From Lacinutrix algicola (GTDB taxonomy: Bacteria > Bacteroidota > Bacteroidia > Flavobacteriales > Flavobacteriaceae), in NCBI RefSeq assembly GCF_001418085.1, contig NZ_LIQH01000038.1, positions 62,001 to 126,000 on the forward strand: 64,000 nucleotides of DNA, in the 5' to 3' direction. Below, piece after piece: positions 57,177 through 64,000 of this stretch. How positions within the stretch are numbered: the stretch's first letter is position 1; each line of letters begins with the position of its first letter. Made by a program: the position numbers and the translations under genes. Below the pieces are notes generated by a model, which was not told the DNA's origin, ran no database searches, and saw nothing but the letters and a program-made list of their open reading frames with translations.

Positions 57177-59126
57177 ATGAAAAAAAACTATCTATTCGTA
57201 ATAACAACTATTTTCAGCTTTATAGCTTTTTCTGGCTTTGCACAGAGTTTTGGTAATGGTGTTTTTATTTTAAATGAAGGTAATTTTGGTACCGATACAG
57301 CATCTGTTTCCTTTTTAAACGATTTAGGAGCATTAGAAAACAATATTTTTACATCAGAAAATACAGGTCAAAATTTAGGACAAGTTGGTCAAGGTATGGG
57401 TTTTAATGGAAACAATACTTATATTGTTTCAAACGGAAGTAGTGAAATAAACGTTGTTAATCATTATACATTTGCTCATATTGCCACAGTAACAGCAGGT
57501 CTTAATAATCCAAGACATATTGTATTTAATAATGGTTTTGGTTATATAACCAATTGGGGAGACCCGGGAGTTACTACAGATGATTATGTAGCGGTAATGG
57601 ATTTATCAACAAATACCATTGTAAGTACTATTTCTGTAGTTGAAGGACCAGAAAGAATTGTAAAAAAGAATAACCAACTTTTTGTAGCGCATCAAGGTGG
57701 CTATGGTTTTGGTAATTCTATTTCTGTGATAAATTTAGCAGATAATACAGTGTCTCAAATAACGGTTGGAGATGTACCTAATTCTATTGTAGCAGACGAC
57801 GATTACTTATATGTACTTTGTGGTGGAAAACCAAATTGGACAGGAGAGGAAACTTTAGGTCAATTATATAGAATAGATTTAACAGATTTTTCTGTAATGA
57901 CTATTTCTGATTTTGCAACCGGAGAACATCCAAATTTTTTACAAGTAGATAATGGAAATGCATTTTATGTATTAAATAATAATATTTATAATTTCGATTT
58001 TTCTGGAAACTTACCAACTGCAGCTTTTGTTGATACTTCTGCTCAAAATGTTGCTTTAGCTTACGGTTTATCTATAATAGATGATACGCTTTACTTAGCT
58101 GATGCTATAGATTACGTAAGTAATGGTAAAATAAGAACATATACTACATTAGGTGCCTACCAGAATGAATTTACGGTTGGTATTTTACCAAATGGAGTTT
58201 ATAAGTTGCCATTAGGTATTTATGCTCCTCCAGCAGGACAAGTTGGTACAACAGCGATGGCGCAGGATAGTTCGTTATTTTTAGAGTGGGCAACAGGAGC
58301 CACTATAACAAGAGGGCTAGTTGATATTTCTAACCCTTCTAGTGGTACTTATGCTAGTGTTGGTTCATCTAGTTCGCCTATTGGTATTGCTAACTCTGAT
58401 GTTGTAAGTTTAGGAGATGGAGGCCAAGCAGTTTTAACATTTGATACACCAATTAAAGATGGAGCAGGATTTGATTTTGCTGTTTTTGAAAATGCTTTTA
58501 GCGATACTTTTTTAGAATTGGCTTTTGTTGAAGTAAGTTCAGATGGTGTTAATTATTTTAGATTCCCATCACATAGTCAAACTCAAACAGATACGCAAGT
58601 AGGTGGTTTTGGTAGTGTAGATGCTACATATATTAATAACCTTGCAGGAAAATACCGTTCAGGATTTGGAACACCTTTCGATATAAATGATATTGCAGAT
58701 GCTCCGTTATTAGATAAAAATAGTATTACACATATAAAAATTATTGATGTTGTAGGAACTATAGATCCAACATACGCAACCTATGATGCTTATGGAAATA
58801 TAATTAATGAGCTATATGCAACACCTTTTGCTTCTAGTGGTTTCGATTTAAATGCTATTGGAGTTATTAATAAAAACACACTAAATGTGGCTTCTTTTAC
58901 AAAAGAATTAAAAATAGCATTATACCCTAATCCGGTTACATCTCAATTTTATATTTCTGAAGCAGGTTTAGTTTCTATTTATTCTACAGAAGGACGCTTA
59001 GTTTTAAACAAAAATATAGAGTCTACTAATACTCCTATTAATATCGACAGTTTAACGTCTGGAATATATATGGTTAATATTACCTCTAAAAATGGTAGTG
59101 CTACACTTAAGATAGTTAAAAAATAA
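57177..59126 (+). CDS. BtuG-like propeller protein with extra domain and T9SS sorting signal
   Basis: A 649-residue secreted protein. After a cleavable signal (about 1-22), residues about 23-345 are a clear paralogue of the preceding propeller (GVFILNEGNFGTDTASVSFL, GYITNWGDPG, VAHQGGYGFGNSISVI, DAIDYVSNGK). Residues about 348-565 form an additional beta-rich domain containing SLGDGGQAVLTFDTPIKDGA and FDFAVFENAF. The C-terminal 75 residues are a T9SS type A sorting domain (LYPNPVTSQF ... SGIYMVNI ... LKIVKK). It lacks a lipobox, so it is anchored or released by T9SS. Probable role: extracellular cobalamin capture. Confidence 0.8.
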   Translation: MKKNYLFVITTIFSFIAFSGFAQSFGNGVFILNEGNFGTDTASVSFLNDLGALENNIFTSENTGQNLGQVGQGMGFNGNNTYIVSNGSSEINVVNHYTFAHIATVTAGLNNPRHIVFNNGFGYITNWGDPGVTTDDYVAVMDLSTNTIVSTISVVEGPERIVKKNNQLFVAHQGGYGFGNSISVINLADNTVSQITVGDVPNSIVADDDYLYVLCGGKPNWTGEETLGQLYRIDLTDFSVMTISDFATGEHPNFLQVDNGNAFYVLNNNIYNFDFSGNLPTAAFVDTSAQNVALAYGLSIIDDTLYLADAIDYVSNGKIRTYTTLGAYQNEFTVGILPNGVYKLPLGIYAPPAGQVGTTAMAQDSSLFLEWATGATITRGLVDISNPSSGTYASVGSSSSPIGIANSDVVSLGDGGQAVLTFDTPIKDGAGFDFAVFENAFSDTFLELAFVEVSSDGVNYFRFPSHSQTQTDTQVGGFGSVDATYINNLAGKYRSGFGTPFDINDIADAPLLDKNSITHIKIIDVVGTIDPTYATYDAYGNIINELYATPFASSGFDLNAIGVINKNTLNVASFTKELKIALYPNPVTSQFYISEAGLVSIYSTEGRLVLNKNIESTNTPINIDSLTSGIYMVNITSKNGSATLKIVKK

Positions 59127-59143
59127 ACTTAAGTTTTAAAAAG

Positions 59144-59178
59144 AATAAAAGCCTCTAAATTATTTAGAGGCTTTTTTA
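59144..59178. terminator. Bidirectional terminator at the end of the btuB operon
   Basis: AAAAGCCTCTAAAT pairs with ATTTAGAGGCTTTT, with T run. It is shared with the convergent COG2102 gene. Confidence 0.85.
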
Positions 59179-59179
59179 T

Positions 59180-59872
59180 TTAGTATAAATCGCAAAACCA
59201 AAAACCAGATTTTTCGGTTTTAGCATTAGGAGTATCGTATTCTCGATAGACTTTATCTCCAATAGAAAAAGGAACAGGTGTTTTAAAAATAGGACCATCG
59301 TAACAAAAAGTATGAAACTCTCCATTTTCACCACAAGGATCGACATCGTTTGGGAGACTTTCTATAAGTTCTCTGGTAATGGTTTTTCCAACAAAATCTT
59401 CAGAGAAATATTTAGCACTAGCACAAACTATAATAGCTTTAAAACCTAAATCTAAAAACTCATTAATAAGTATTTTTGTATCTCTTTTCCAAAGCGGAAA
59501 GACTGTAGAAATACCAACTTTACTTAAATTAATTTCTCGATACAGTTTTAAATCTTCTAAAAAAATATCACCAAAAACGCTGTGCGTAAATCCTTCAGAT
59601 TTTAAATTACTTATAGCCTTAGTCATTATTGTTTCGTAATCCTCCATACTTGGTTGTTCGGGAAGATTAATAGTTTGAAGCGGTACCTCTAATAATTCGG
59701 CTTGTTTAATTAATAAAGCCACTGGCAAGCCATGCATAGTTACTCTATTGTAGTGTGAATTAACAGAGGTAACTAATTTTTCTACGGAAAAACGCTCATC
59801 TTTAAGTAGGTGGTATAATGCTAAAGCAGAGTCTTTTCCAGTACTCCAATTAAAATATGTTTTATTGCTCAA
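59180..59872 (-). CDS. DUF71/COG2102 ATP pyrophosphatase (Dph6-like), B12-island member
   Basis: The ORF is longer, but the real start is probably TTG 59872 (230 residues), giving MSNKTYFNWSTGKDSALALY. This starts just before the PP-loop STGKDS (10-15) and overlaps the upstream peptidase gene by 11 bp. Other marks are HGLPVALLIKQAELL and DPCGENGEFHTFCYDGP. The family includes diphthine-ammonia ligase in eukaryotes and archaea. Bacteria lack diphthamide, and comparative genomics has proposed a B12-salvage role for some bacterial members; the location next to btuB agrees. Confidence 0.82.
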   Translation of the reverse strand: MSNKTYFNWSTGKDSALALYHLLKDERFSVEKLVTSVNSHYNRVTMHGLPVALLIKQAELLEVPLQTINLPEQPSMEDYETIMTKAISNLKSEGFTHSVFGDIFLEDLKLYREINLSKVGISTVFPLWKRDTKILINEFLDLGFKAIIVCASAKYFSEDFVGKTITRELIESLPNDVDPCGENGEFHTFCYDGPIFKTPVPFSIGDKVYREYDTPNAKTEKSGFWFCDLY

Positions 59873-61277
59873 TATACATTTCTTTAGAATGAGGTAATAA
59901 ATCGTTGCTGTCAAATACTGTTTTAGAGACTTTACCTTTTGGAGTATTTGCAACTTTATTTGTAGTAGCAATATGTGCTAAAGCCTCGGCTAAAAGAGGC
60001 TCGTTTACATCGCCTAAAACGCCATAATTGTTTATTTGTTCTTCAATTTCAATTAAAGGATTTAAACCTTCTGCTGGTACTTGATTATCATTTTTATTTA
60101 CAGTAATAGCAACTAATGGTTGCATAGCATAAGTATGTCTAGGATCTAGTTGAGATCTTGTAAAATCTGGAGAATCGTACAATGTAATTGAAGCTTGAGA
60201 TTTACCAACAGTCTGCGTACCAATTTGAATAACCTCTATATAAGCATCTAAACTATTAATAACCATTTCGCTAGCAGAAGCCGACGATCCTGTTGCTAAA
60301 ACATATACTTTATTTAGATTTAAGTTATTAAGTGCAGAACCGTTGTTATTATCTACAAATGTGTAATTAAAGTTATTGCCTTGTTGTTGGCTATTGTATT
60401 TCAATTTTGCAAAAACTTGACCAGTATTACTGCCAGTTACCAAACTACCTAAAAGTGTTGCCGTATTTACAGAACCTCCTGGATTATAACGCAAATCGAG
60501 AACCAAATGCTGCACATTATTAGCTTGAAACTCACCAAAAGCAAAATTTAAGGCGTTATTAAAATTACTAACAAAACCATTGTACATAAGGTAACCTACA
60601 TTTTCGCCTTCTACTTGAAGTATTTCTGTTTTAAAAACCGGATTTTCGGTGTATTGTATTTTAGAAAGTGCAACAGTATTTGTTGTAGCATCAATAGAAT
60701 CATCATCTGTTTCTAAAGTACCATTGTCGTTATATTCAGCAAAATTTAAGGTGTAATTATCTTGACCTAATAGTGTAGACCAATTATTAACGGTTAGTTG
60801 TGTACCATTTACAGCGTTAAATAAATCACCTCTTTGTAATCCATTAGTTTCAGCACTTGTATTTGGTAAAACAAATCTAACTATCCCATAAAGATTACTG
60901 CCTCCCGGAGTGTAACGTTTAAGCCCAAATTCCATTCCGTTAGATTTTGTAACACCATCAAATTGCTGTTCTAGTGCAATGTAGTCGTCTGTAATCCAAC
61001 TAAACCTATCTGTATTTGTTCTGTCGTAAATTAAACTTTCGAATAAAGATTCTGGTGAATTAAAATTATTTAAATAGCTGCTAAAATTACTGCTATTGGC
61101 TTTGTCTTCAATTAAATTAGGAACACTATCTTTATATAAGTAGTAAGAATCTAATCCACGATAAACAAATTCGTTTATATCTAATGTGCTAATTGGCTTA
61201 TCGTCTAAATCTTCAAAACAACTTGTAAAAAGCAGAGGCAGTAGTAGTGTAGCAAGAATTATCTTGTGCGTTTTCAT
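59862..61277 (-). CDS. S41 family peptidase lipoprotein (C-terminal processing peptidase-like)
   Basis: The preferred start is ATG 61277 (471 residues), giving the signal MKTHKIILATLLLPLLFTSC and a lipid Cys. A longer frame to 61397 would put 40 charged residues in front of the signal. After a PDZ-like region (RGDLFNAVNGTQLTVNNW), the S41 core has LVLDLRYNPGGSVNTATLL, the nucleophile Ser in TGSSASASEMVINSL and the Lys in TVGKSQAS. It cuts proteins in the periplasm; targets unknown. It is divergent from the ECF sigma gene. Confidence 0.88.
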   Translation of the reverse strand: MKTHKIILATLLLPLLFTSCFEDLDDKPISTLDINEFVYRGLDSYYLYKDSVPNLIEDKANSSNFSSYLNNFNSPESLFESLIYDRTNTDRFSWITDDYIALEQQFDGVTKSNGMEFGLKRYTPGGSNLYGIVRFVLPNTSAETNGLQRGDLFNAVNGTQLTVNNWSTLLGQDNYTLNFAEYNDNGTLETDDDSIDATTNTVALSKIQYTENPVFKTEILQVEGENVGYLMYNGFVSNFNNALNFAFGEFQANNVQHLVLDLRYNPGGSVNTATLLGSLVTGSNTGQVFAKLKYNSQQQGNNFNYTFVDNNNGSALNNLNLNKVYVLATGSSASASEMVINSLDAYIEVIQIGTQTVGKSQASITLYDSPDFTRSQLDPRHTYAMQPLVAITVNKNDNQVPAEGLNPLIEIEEQINNYGVLGDVNEPLLAEALAHIATTNKVANTPKGKVSKTVFDSNDLLPHSKEMYIEQ

Positions 61278-61402
61278 ATATGGTAATGTTTTCTTTTTCA
61301 GCTTAAAAGTACTCACTTTTAATTTAATAAAATATTTTTTGAAAATAAATTGTAACAAATCAGAAACACGTTCGTCGTAATAACATAAACCAACCAATTA
61401 TA

Positions 61403-61912
61403 ATGACACAGTTAGAGTTTTTAAATATTGTGACGCCTTTTAAAGATAAGGTCTTTAGACTAGCAAAAAGATTGCTTGTGTCTAGAGAAGAGGCAGAAGA
61501 CGCAACACAAGAAGTTTTAATAAAACTGTGGAAGAATAAAACGAAGATAAAAGATTATAAAAACGTTGAAGCATTTTCAATGACAATGACAAAGAATTTT
61601 TGTTATGATAAGTTAAAGTCTAAGCAAGCGCAGAATTTAAAAATTGTGCATAGTAATTATCAAGATCATAGCGTTTCGCTTCAAAAAGAAATAGAATTAA
61701 ATGATAGTATTGATTGGGTTGGAAAAATAATGGAATCACTACCAGAACAACAAAAAATGGTAGTACAATTAAGAGATATAGAGCAATACGATTTTAAAGA
61801 AATTGCCATAATGCTTGATATGAATGAAACTGCAATACGAGTAGCATTATCAAGAGCAAGAAAAACAATAAGAGAAAAATTAACAAATACACACAATTAT
61901 GGTGTTAAATAA
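61403..61912 (+). CDS. RNA polymerase ECF-type sigma factor
   Basis: A 169-residue sigma-70 family protein. Sigma2 is about 10-75 (VFRLAKRLLVSREEAEDATQ, EVLIKLWKNK) and sigma4 is about 110-160 (MESLPEQQKMVVQLRDIEQY, MNETAIRVALSRARKTIRE). ECF factors direct polymerase to envelope-stress or transport promoters. It starts 125 bp from the divergent S41 peptidase and overlaps the next gene by 14 bp. The set with the following three genes looks like a self-contained regulatory operon. Confidence 0.92.
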   Translation: MTQLEFLNIVTPFKDKVFRLAKRLLVSREEAEDATQEVLIKLWKNKTKIKDYKNVEAFSMTMTKNFCYDKLKSKQAQNLKIVHSNYQDHSVSLQKEIELNDSIDWVGKIMESLPEQQKMVVQLRDIEQYDFKEIAIMLDMNETAIRVALSRARKTIREKLTNTHNYGVK

Positions 61913-62372
61913 TATAGAAAACTTACTAGAAAAGTACGAAAACGGTGAGACATCACTAAAGGAAGAGCAGCAGTTAAAAGACTATTTTTCGCAAGAAACT
62001 GTAGCGCCACATTTAGAAATGTACAAGCCAATGTTTAGCTATTTTTTGGTAAGCCAAAAAGAACAGTTTACTAAACAACTACCACTAGAAACTAAAAAAG
62101 CATTTAACTTTAAGTGGTTATCTGTTGCAGCAGTTGCGGTTCTTATGCTATCTATTTATGTTTTTAAACCTAATAATTTAGGAGAAACAACAATAACGGA
62201 TGCAGAAAAAGTTGAAATTAATAATGCTAAAGAAGCCCTAGCGATCATGTCTAAACACTTTAATAAAGGCACTGCTCAAGTAGGTTATTTAGGCGTAATT
62301 AATAAAGCTGGCACACAAGTTGACTATTTAAAGGAAATAACGAATCCTATGAATCGCTTATTTAAAAGGTAA
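61899..62372 (+). CDS. Single-pass membrane protein, probable anti-sigma factor
   Basis: A 157-residue protein: an N-terminal cytoplasmic region of about 65 residues (IENLLEKYENGETSLKEEQQ), one transmembrane helix (about 68-86, WLSVAAVAVLMLSIYVF), and a C-terminal part. It overlaps the ECF gene by 14 bp, the usual arrangement for an anti-sigma factor. It has no zinc-binding HxxxCxxC motif, so it is not a classical ZAS type. Anti-sigma function is inferred from context. Confidence 0.7.
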   Translation: MVLNNIENLLEKYENGETSLKEEQQLKDYFSQETVAPHLEMYKPMFSYFLVSQKEQFTKQLPLETKKAFNFKWLSVAAVAVLMLSIYVFKPNNLGETTITDAEKVEINNAKEALAIMSKHFNKGTAQVGYLGVINKAGTQVDYLKEITNPMNRLFKR

Positions 62373-62482
62373 TTAAAAATTGAAAGTGTACCGAGCGTAA
62401 AACTAATTTAAAGCACGAACACATTTTACAGTACTAACAATTAAAAAGAAAAAAAATGAACACAATAAATAAAATAAACACG

Positions 62483-63052
62483 ATGAAAAAATTACTAATT
62501 GTATTTGCTTTTGCAATACTATTAATGCCATTAACGGCTATGGCACAAAGCAATATTTTCGATAAATATAGCGATAACGATAATGTAACATACGCTTCTA
62601 TAAAGCCAAAAATGTTTCAAATGTTAGCAAAAATTAATATTGAAACAGACGATAAAGAATCTCAAGAATTTATGGATATGGTAAAAAGTATTACCAGCTT
62701 TAAAACCTTAGCTACAGACGATAAAGCTGTTGCAGGAGATATTGCTAAATGGGTAAAGTCTCGTTCTGGTTCTCTTGAGGAGTTAATGGAAATTAAAGAC
62801 GATGGCGTAGTTGTAAAATTCTATGTTAAAGAAGGTAAAAACGAAGATTTTGTAGCAGAACTTTTAATGTTTGTAAATGGATTAGATGCGGTTACTAAAG
62901 ATTTAGACGTTTCTGTTAATGGTAAGAATAGAGGCATGGAGTCTGTATTAGTTTCTTTTACAGGAGATATAGATTTAAACCAATTATCTAAGCTTATTAA
63001 TGCTTTCGATTTACCAGGCGGAAAAGAGCTTGATAAAAAGAACAACAGATAA
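62483..63052 (+). CDS. DUF4252 domain secreted protein
   Basis: The preferred start is ATG 62483 (189 residues), giving the signal MKKLLIVFAFAILLMPLTAM and cleavage near AMAQ; an ATG 27 bp upstream is possible. The mature part has the DUF4252 pattern: NIFDKYSDNDNVTYASIKPK, SFKTLATDDKAVAGDIAKWV, GVVVKFYVKEGKNEDFVAEL, LVSFTGDIDLNQLSKL. Function unknown. It is a paralogue of the next gene. Genes of this family frequently follow ECF/anti-sigma pairs in flavobacteria. Confidence 0.82.
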   Translation: MKKLLIVFAFAILLMPLTAMAQSNIFDKYSDNDNVTYASIKPKMFQMLAKINIETDDKESQEFMDMVKSITSFKTLATDDKAVAGDIAKWVKSRSGSLEELMEIKDDGVVVKFYVKEGKNEDFVAELLMFVNGLDAVTKDLDVSVNGKNRGMESVLVSFTGDIDLNQLSKLINAFDLPGGKELDKKNNR

Positions 63053-63151
63053 TCAGCTTAAAACATCATCAATCTAAGAAACCAAGTGTGTTAAGTTTTT
63101 TATCTCCAAAAGAGAAGATTAAATAACATGCAATCACTAAAATATAAACTC

Positions 63152-63697
63152 ATGAAATCAATTATAAAAAACGTTTGCTTAAGTCTGGTCTTAGCACTTG
63201 TATTAGTAAGTTGTAAAGACGATGCCTCAATACAAAACTACTTTGTAGAGCATCAAGATTTACCAGAATTTTTAACCATAGACCTATCGCCAAAAATGAT
63301 AGATGTTTCTAAAGTTGAATTAAACGAAGAGCAAAAAGATGTTTATAAATCTTTTGAAAAGGTTAATGTTTTAGCATATAAAGCTAAAGACGTAAGCAAA
63401 GAAAACTATACTCAAGAATTAGAAAAAGTGAAAACTATTTTTAAAAACAAAAAGTATAATGAGCTAATGGAGTTTAGCGATAAAGGTATTAAGTTTAGAG
63501 TTAATACTATTGGTGAAGATGATGCTGTAGATGAGTTTTTAGTACTTGCAAGCTCAAACGAATTTGGATTTGCAGTTGTAAGAGTATTAGGAGACGATAT
63601 GAAACCTGAAAAGCTGTATCAGTTATTATCACAAATGCAAAATGCAGATGTAGATGGAAATCAACTTCAAAAAGTTATGGATTATTTTAAAGGATAA
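63152..63697 (+). CDS. DUF4252 domain lipoprotein
   Basis: The preferred start is ATG 63152 (181 residues), giving the lipoprotein signal ending LVLVSC. The mature part again fits DUF4252 (DLPEFLTIDLSPKMIDVSKV, FRVNTIGEDDAVDEFLVLAS, LYQLLSQMQNADVDG). Together with the preceding secreted paralogue it forms a secreted plus lipid-anchored pair downstream of the ECF sigma gene. The TATC-hairpin terminator follows 19 bp after the stop. Confidence 0.8.
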   Translation: MKSIIKNVCLSLVLALVLVSCKDDASIQNYFVEHQDLPEFLTIDLSPKMIDVSKVELNEEQKDVYKSFEKVNVLAYKAKDVSKENYTQELEKVKTIFKNKKYNELMEFSDKGIKFRVNTIGEDDAVDEFLVLASSNEFGFAVVRVLGDDMKPEKLYQLLSQMQNADVDGNQLQKVMDYFKG

Positions 63698-63715
63698 ACC
63701 ATAGTTTATATATAT

Positions 63716-63749
63716 TAAAAAAGGCTTATCGTGAGATAAGCCTTTTTCT
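63716..63749. terminator. Bidirectional terminator after the DUF4252 operon
   Basis: AAAAAGGCTTATC pairs with GATAAGCCTTTTT across a GTGA loop, shared with the convergent purB. Confidence 0.88.
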
Positions 63750-63769
63750 ATTTGTATAATAAAGTGCTT

Positions 63770-64000
63770 TTATATTCCAGTATAATTACTTGGCGAAATC
63801 GCTTTTAATTCTGTTTTAATAGCATCGCTAACTTCTAGAGTATCAATAAAATTAGAAATAGACGTTTTTGTAATCGCTTCGTTAGTTCTTGTTAAGCCTT
63901 TTAAAGCTTCATAAGGATTTGGGTAAGCTTCTCTTCTAAGAATAGTTTGGATAGCTTCTGCAACTACAGCCCAATTGTTTTCTAAATCTTGTGCAAATTT
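63770..64000 (-). CDS. purB: Adenylosuccinate lyase, C-terminal end
   Basis: The last 76 residues of PurB, whose 5' part lies beyond the right edge. LENNWAVVAEAIQTILRREA, YPNPYEALKGLTRTNEAI and the terminal ISPSNYTGI match the C-terminus of bacterial adenylosuccinate lyases. The enzyme splits SAICAR and adenylosuccinate in purine synthesis. The minus-strand stop is at 63772-63770. Confidence 0.9.
   Translation of the reverse strand, partial: KFAQDLENNWAVVAEAIQTILRREAYPNPYEALKGLTRTNEAITKTSISNFIDTLEVSDAIKTELKAISPSNYTGI

Overview
The window is chromosomal DNA from a marine-type member of the Flavobacteriaceae (Bacteroidota). The evidence is low GC, many lipoproteins with short signal peptides, C-terminal type IX secretion (T9SS) sorting domains on three proteins, promoters of the TTG / TAnnTTTG kind, and family markers such as a bacillithiol-linked YtxJ, a DUF5686 protein, DUF4252 proteins, a short CarB and a PL7 alginate lyase. 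I assign no genus. There is no rRNA, tRNA, CRISPR array, prophage or insertion sequence. Genes are densely packed, and many convergent pairs share one strong bidirectional hairpin terminator.

Layout. 1-5.4 kb: a left-edge DnaQ-type exonuclease, yggS, a DUF1015 protein, 3-hydroxybutyryl-CoA dehydrogenase, a Gfo/Idh/MocA oxidoreductase and pcm. 5.5-10 kb: a membrane-anchored hydrolase, an AraC regulator divergent from a succinate-type CoA-transferase, two tiny membrane proteins and an SMR exporter. 10-19 kb: a DUF5686 protein, a T9SS-exported subtilase-like protein, smpB, a GNAT enzyme, a histidine phosphatase, deoD-deoC and divergent mqo. 19-28 kb: clpB, ytxJ, a DUF3124 lipoprotein, decayed coding sequence, an alginate lyase behind tandem operator-like repeats, fahA and glyA. 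28-39 kb: cell-envelope proteins including two probable frameshifts, a thioesterase, glutaminyl cyclase, SRP RNA, an SDR enzyme, a transaldolase with a structured leader, a thioredoxin-fold lipoprotein and an ABC-F ATPase. 39-50.7 kb: small proteins, a lytic transglycosylase next to cardiolipin synthase, rpmH, carB, a T9SS cupredoxin, a thioesterase and rmuC.

50.8-59.9 kb is the most interesting part, a cobalamin (B12) uptake island. An ABC importer operon (btuF-btuC-btuD order, minus strand) faces away from a cobalamin riboswitch that controls a BtuB-like TonB-dependent receptor. The receptor is followed by two paralogous beta-propeller surface proteins resembling BtuG, the cobalamin-capturing lipoprotein of gut Bacteroides. 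One is a lipoprotein. The other carries an extra domain and a T9SS signal. A COG2102/DUF71 ATP pyrophosphatase, from a family already proposed to act in B12 salvage, lies next door on the opposite strand. A 35-residue membrane protein too small for routine calling sits between btuF and the riboswitch.

60-64 kb: an S41 peptidase lipoprotein divergent from an ECF sigma factor, a probable membrane anti-sigma protein and two DUF4252 proteins, then the 3' end of purB.

Several reading frames need re-checking. The exonuclease has no ATG/GTG/TTG start. Two envelope genes appear broken by one-base changes in homopolymers. A third open frame follows a stop codon and then shifts frame.
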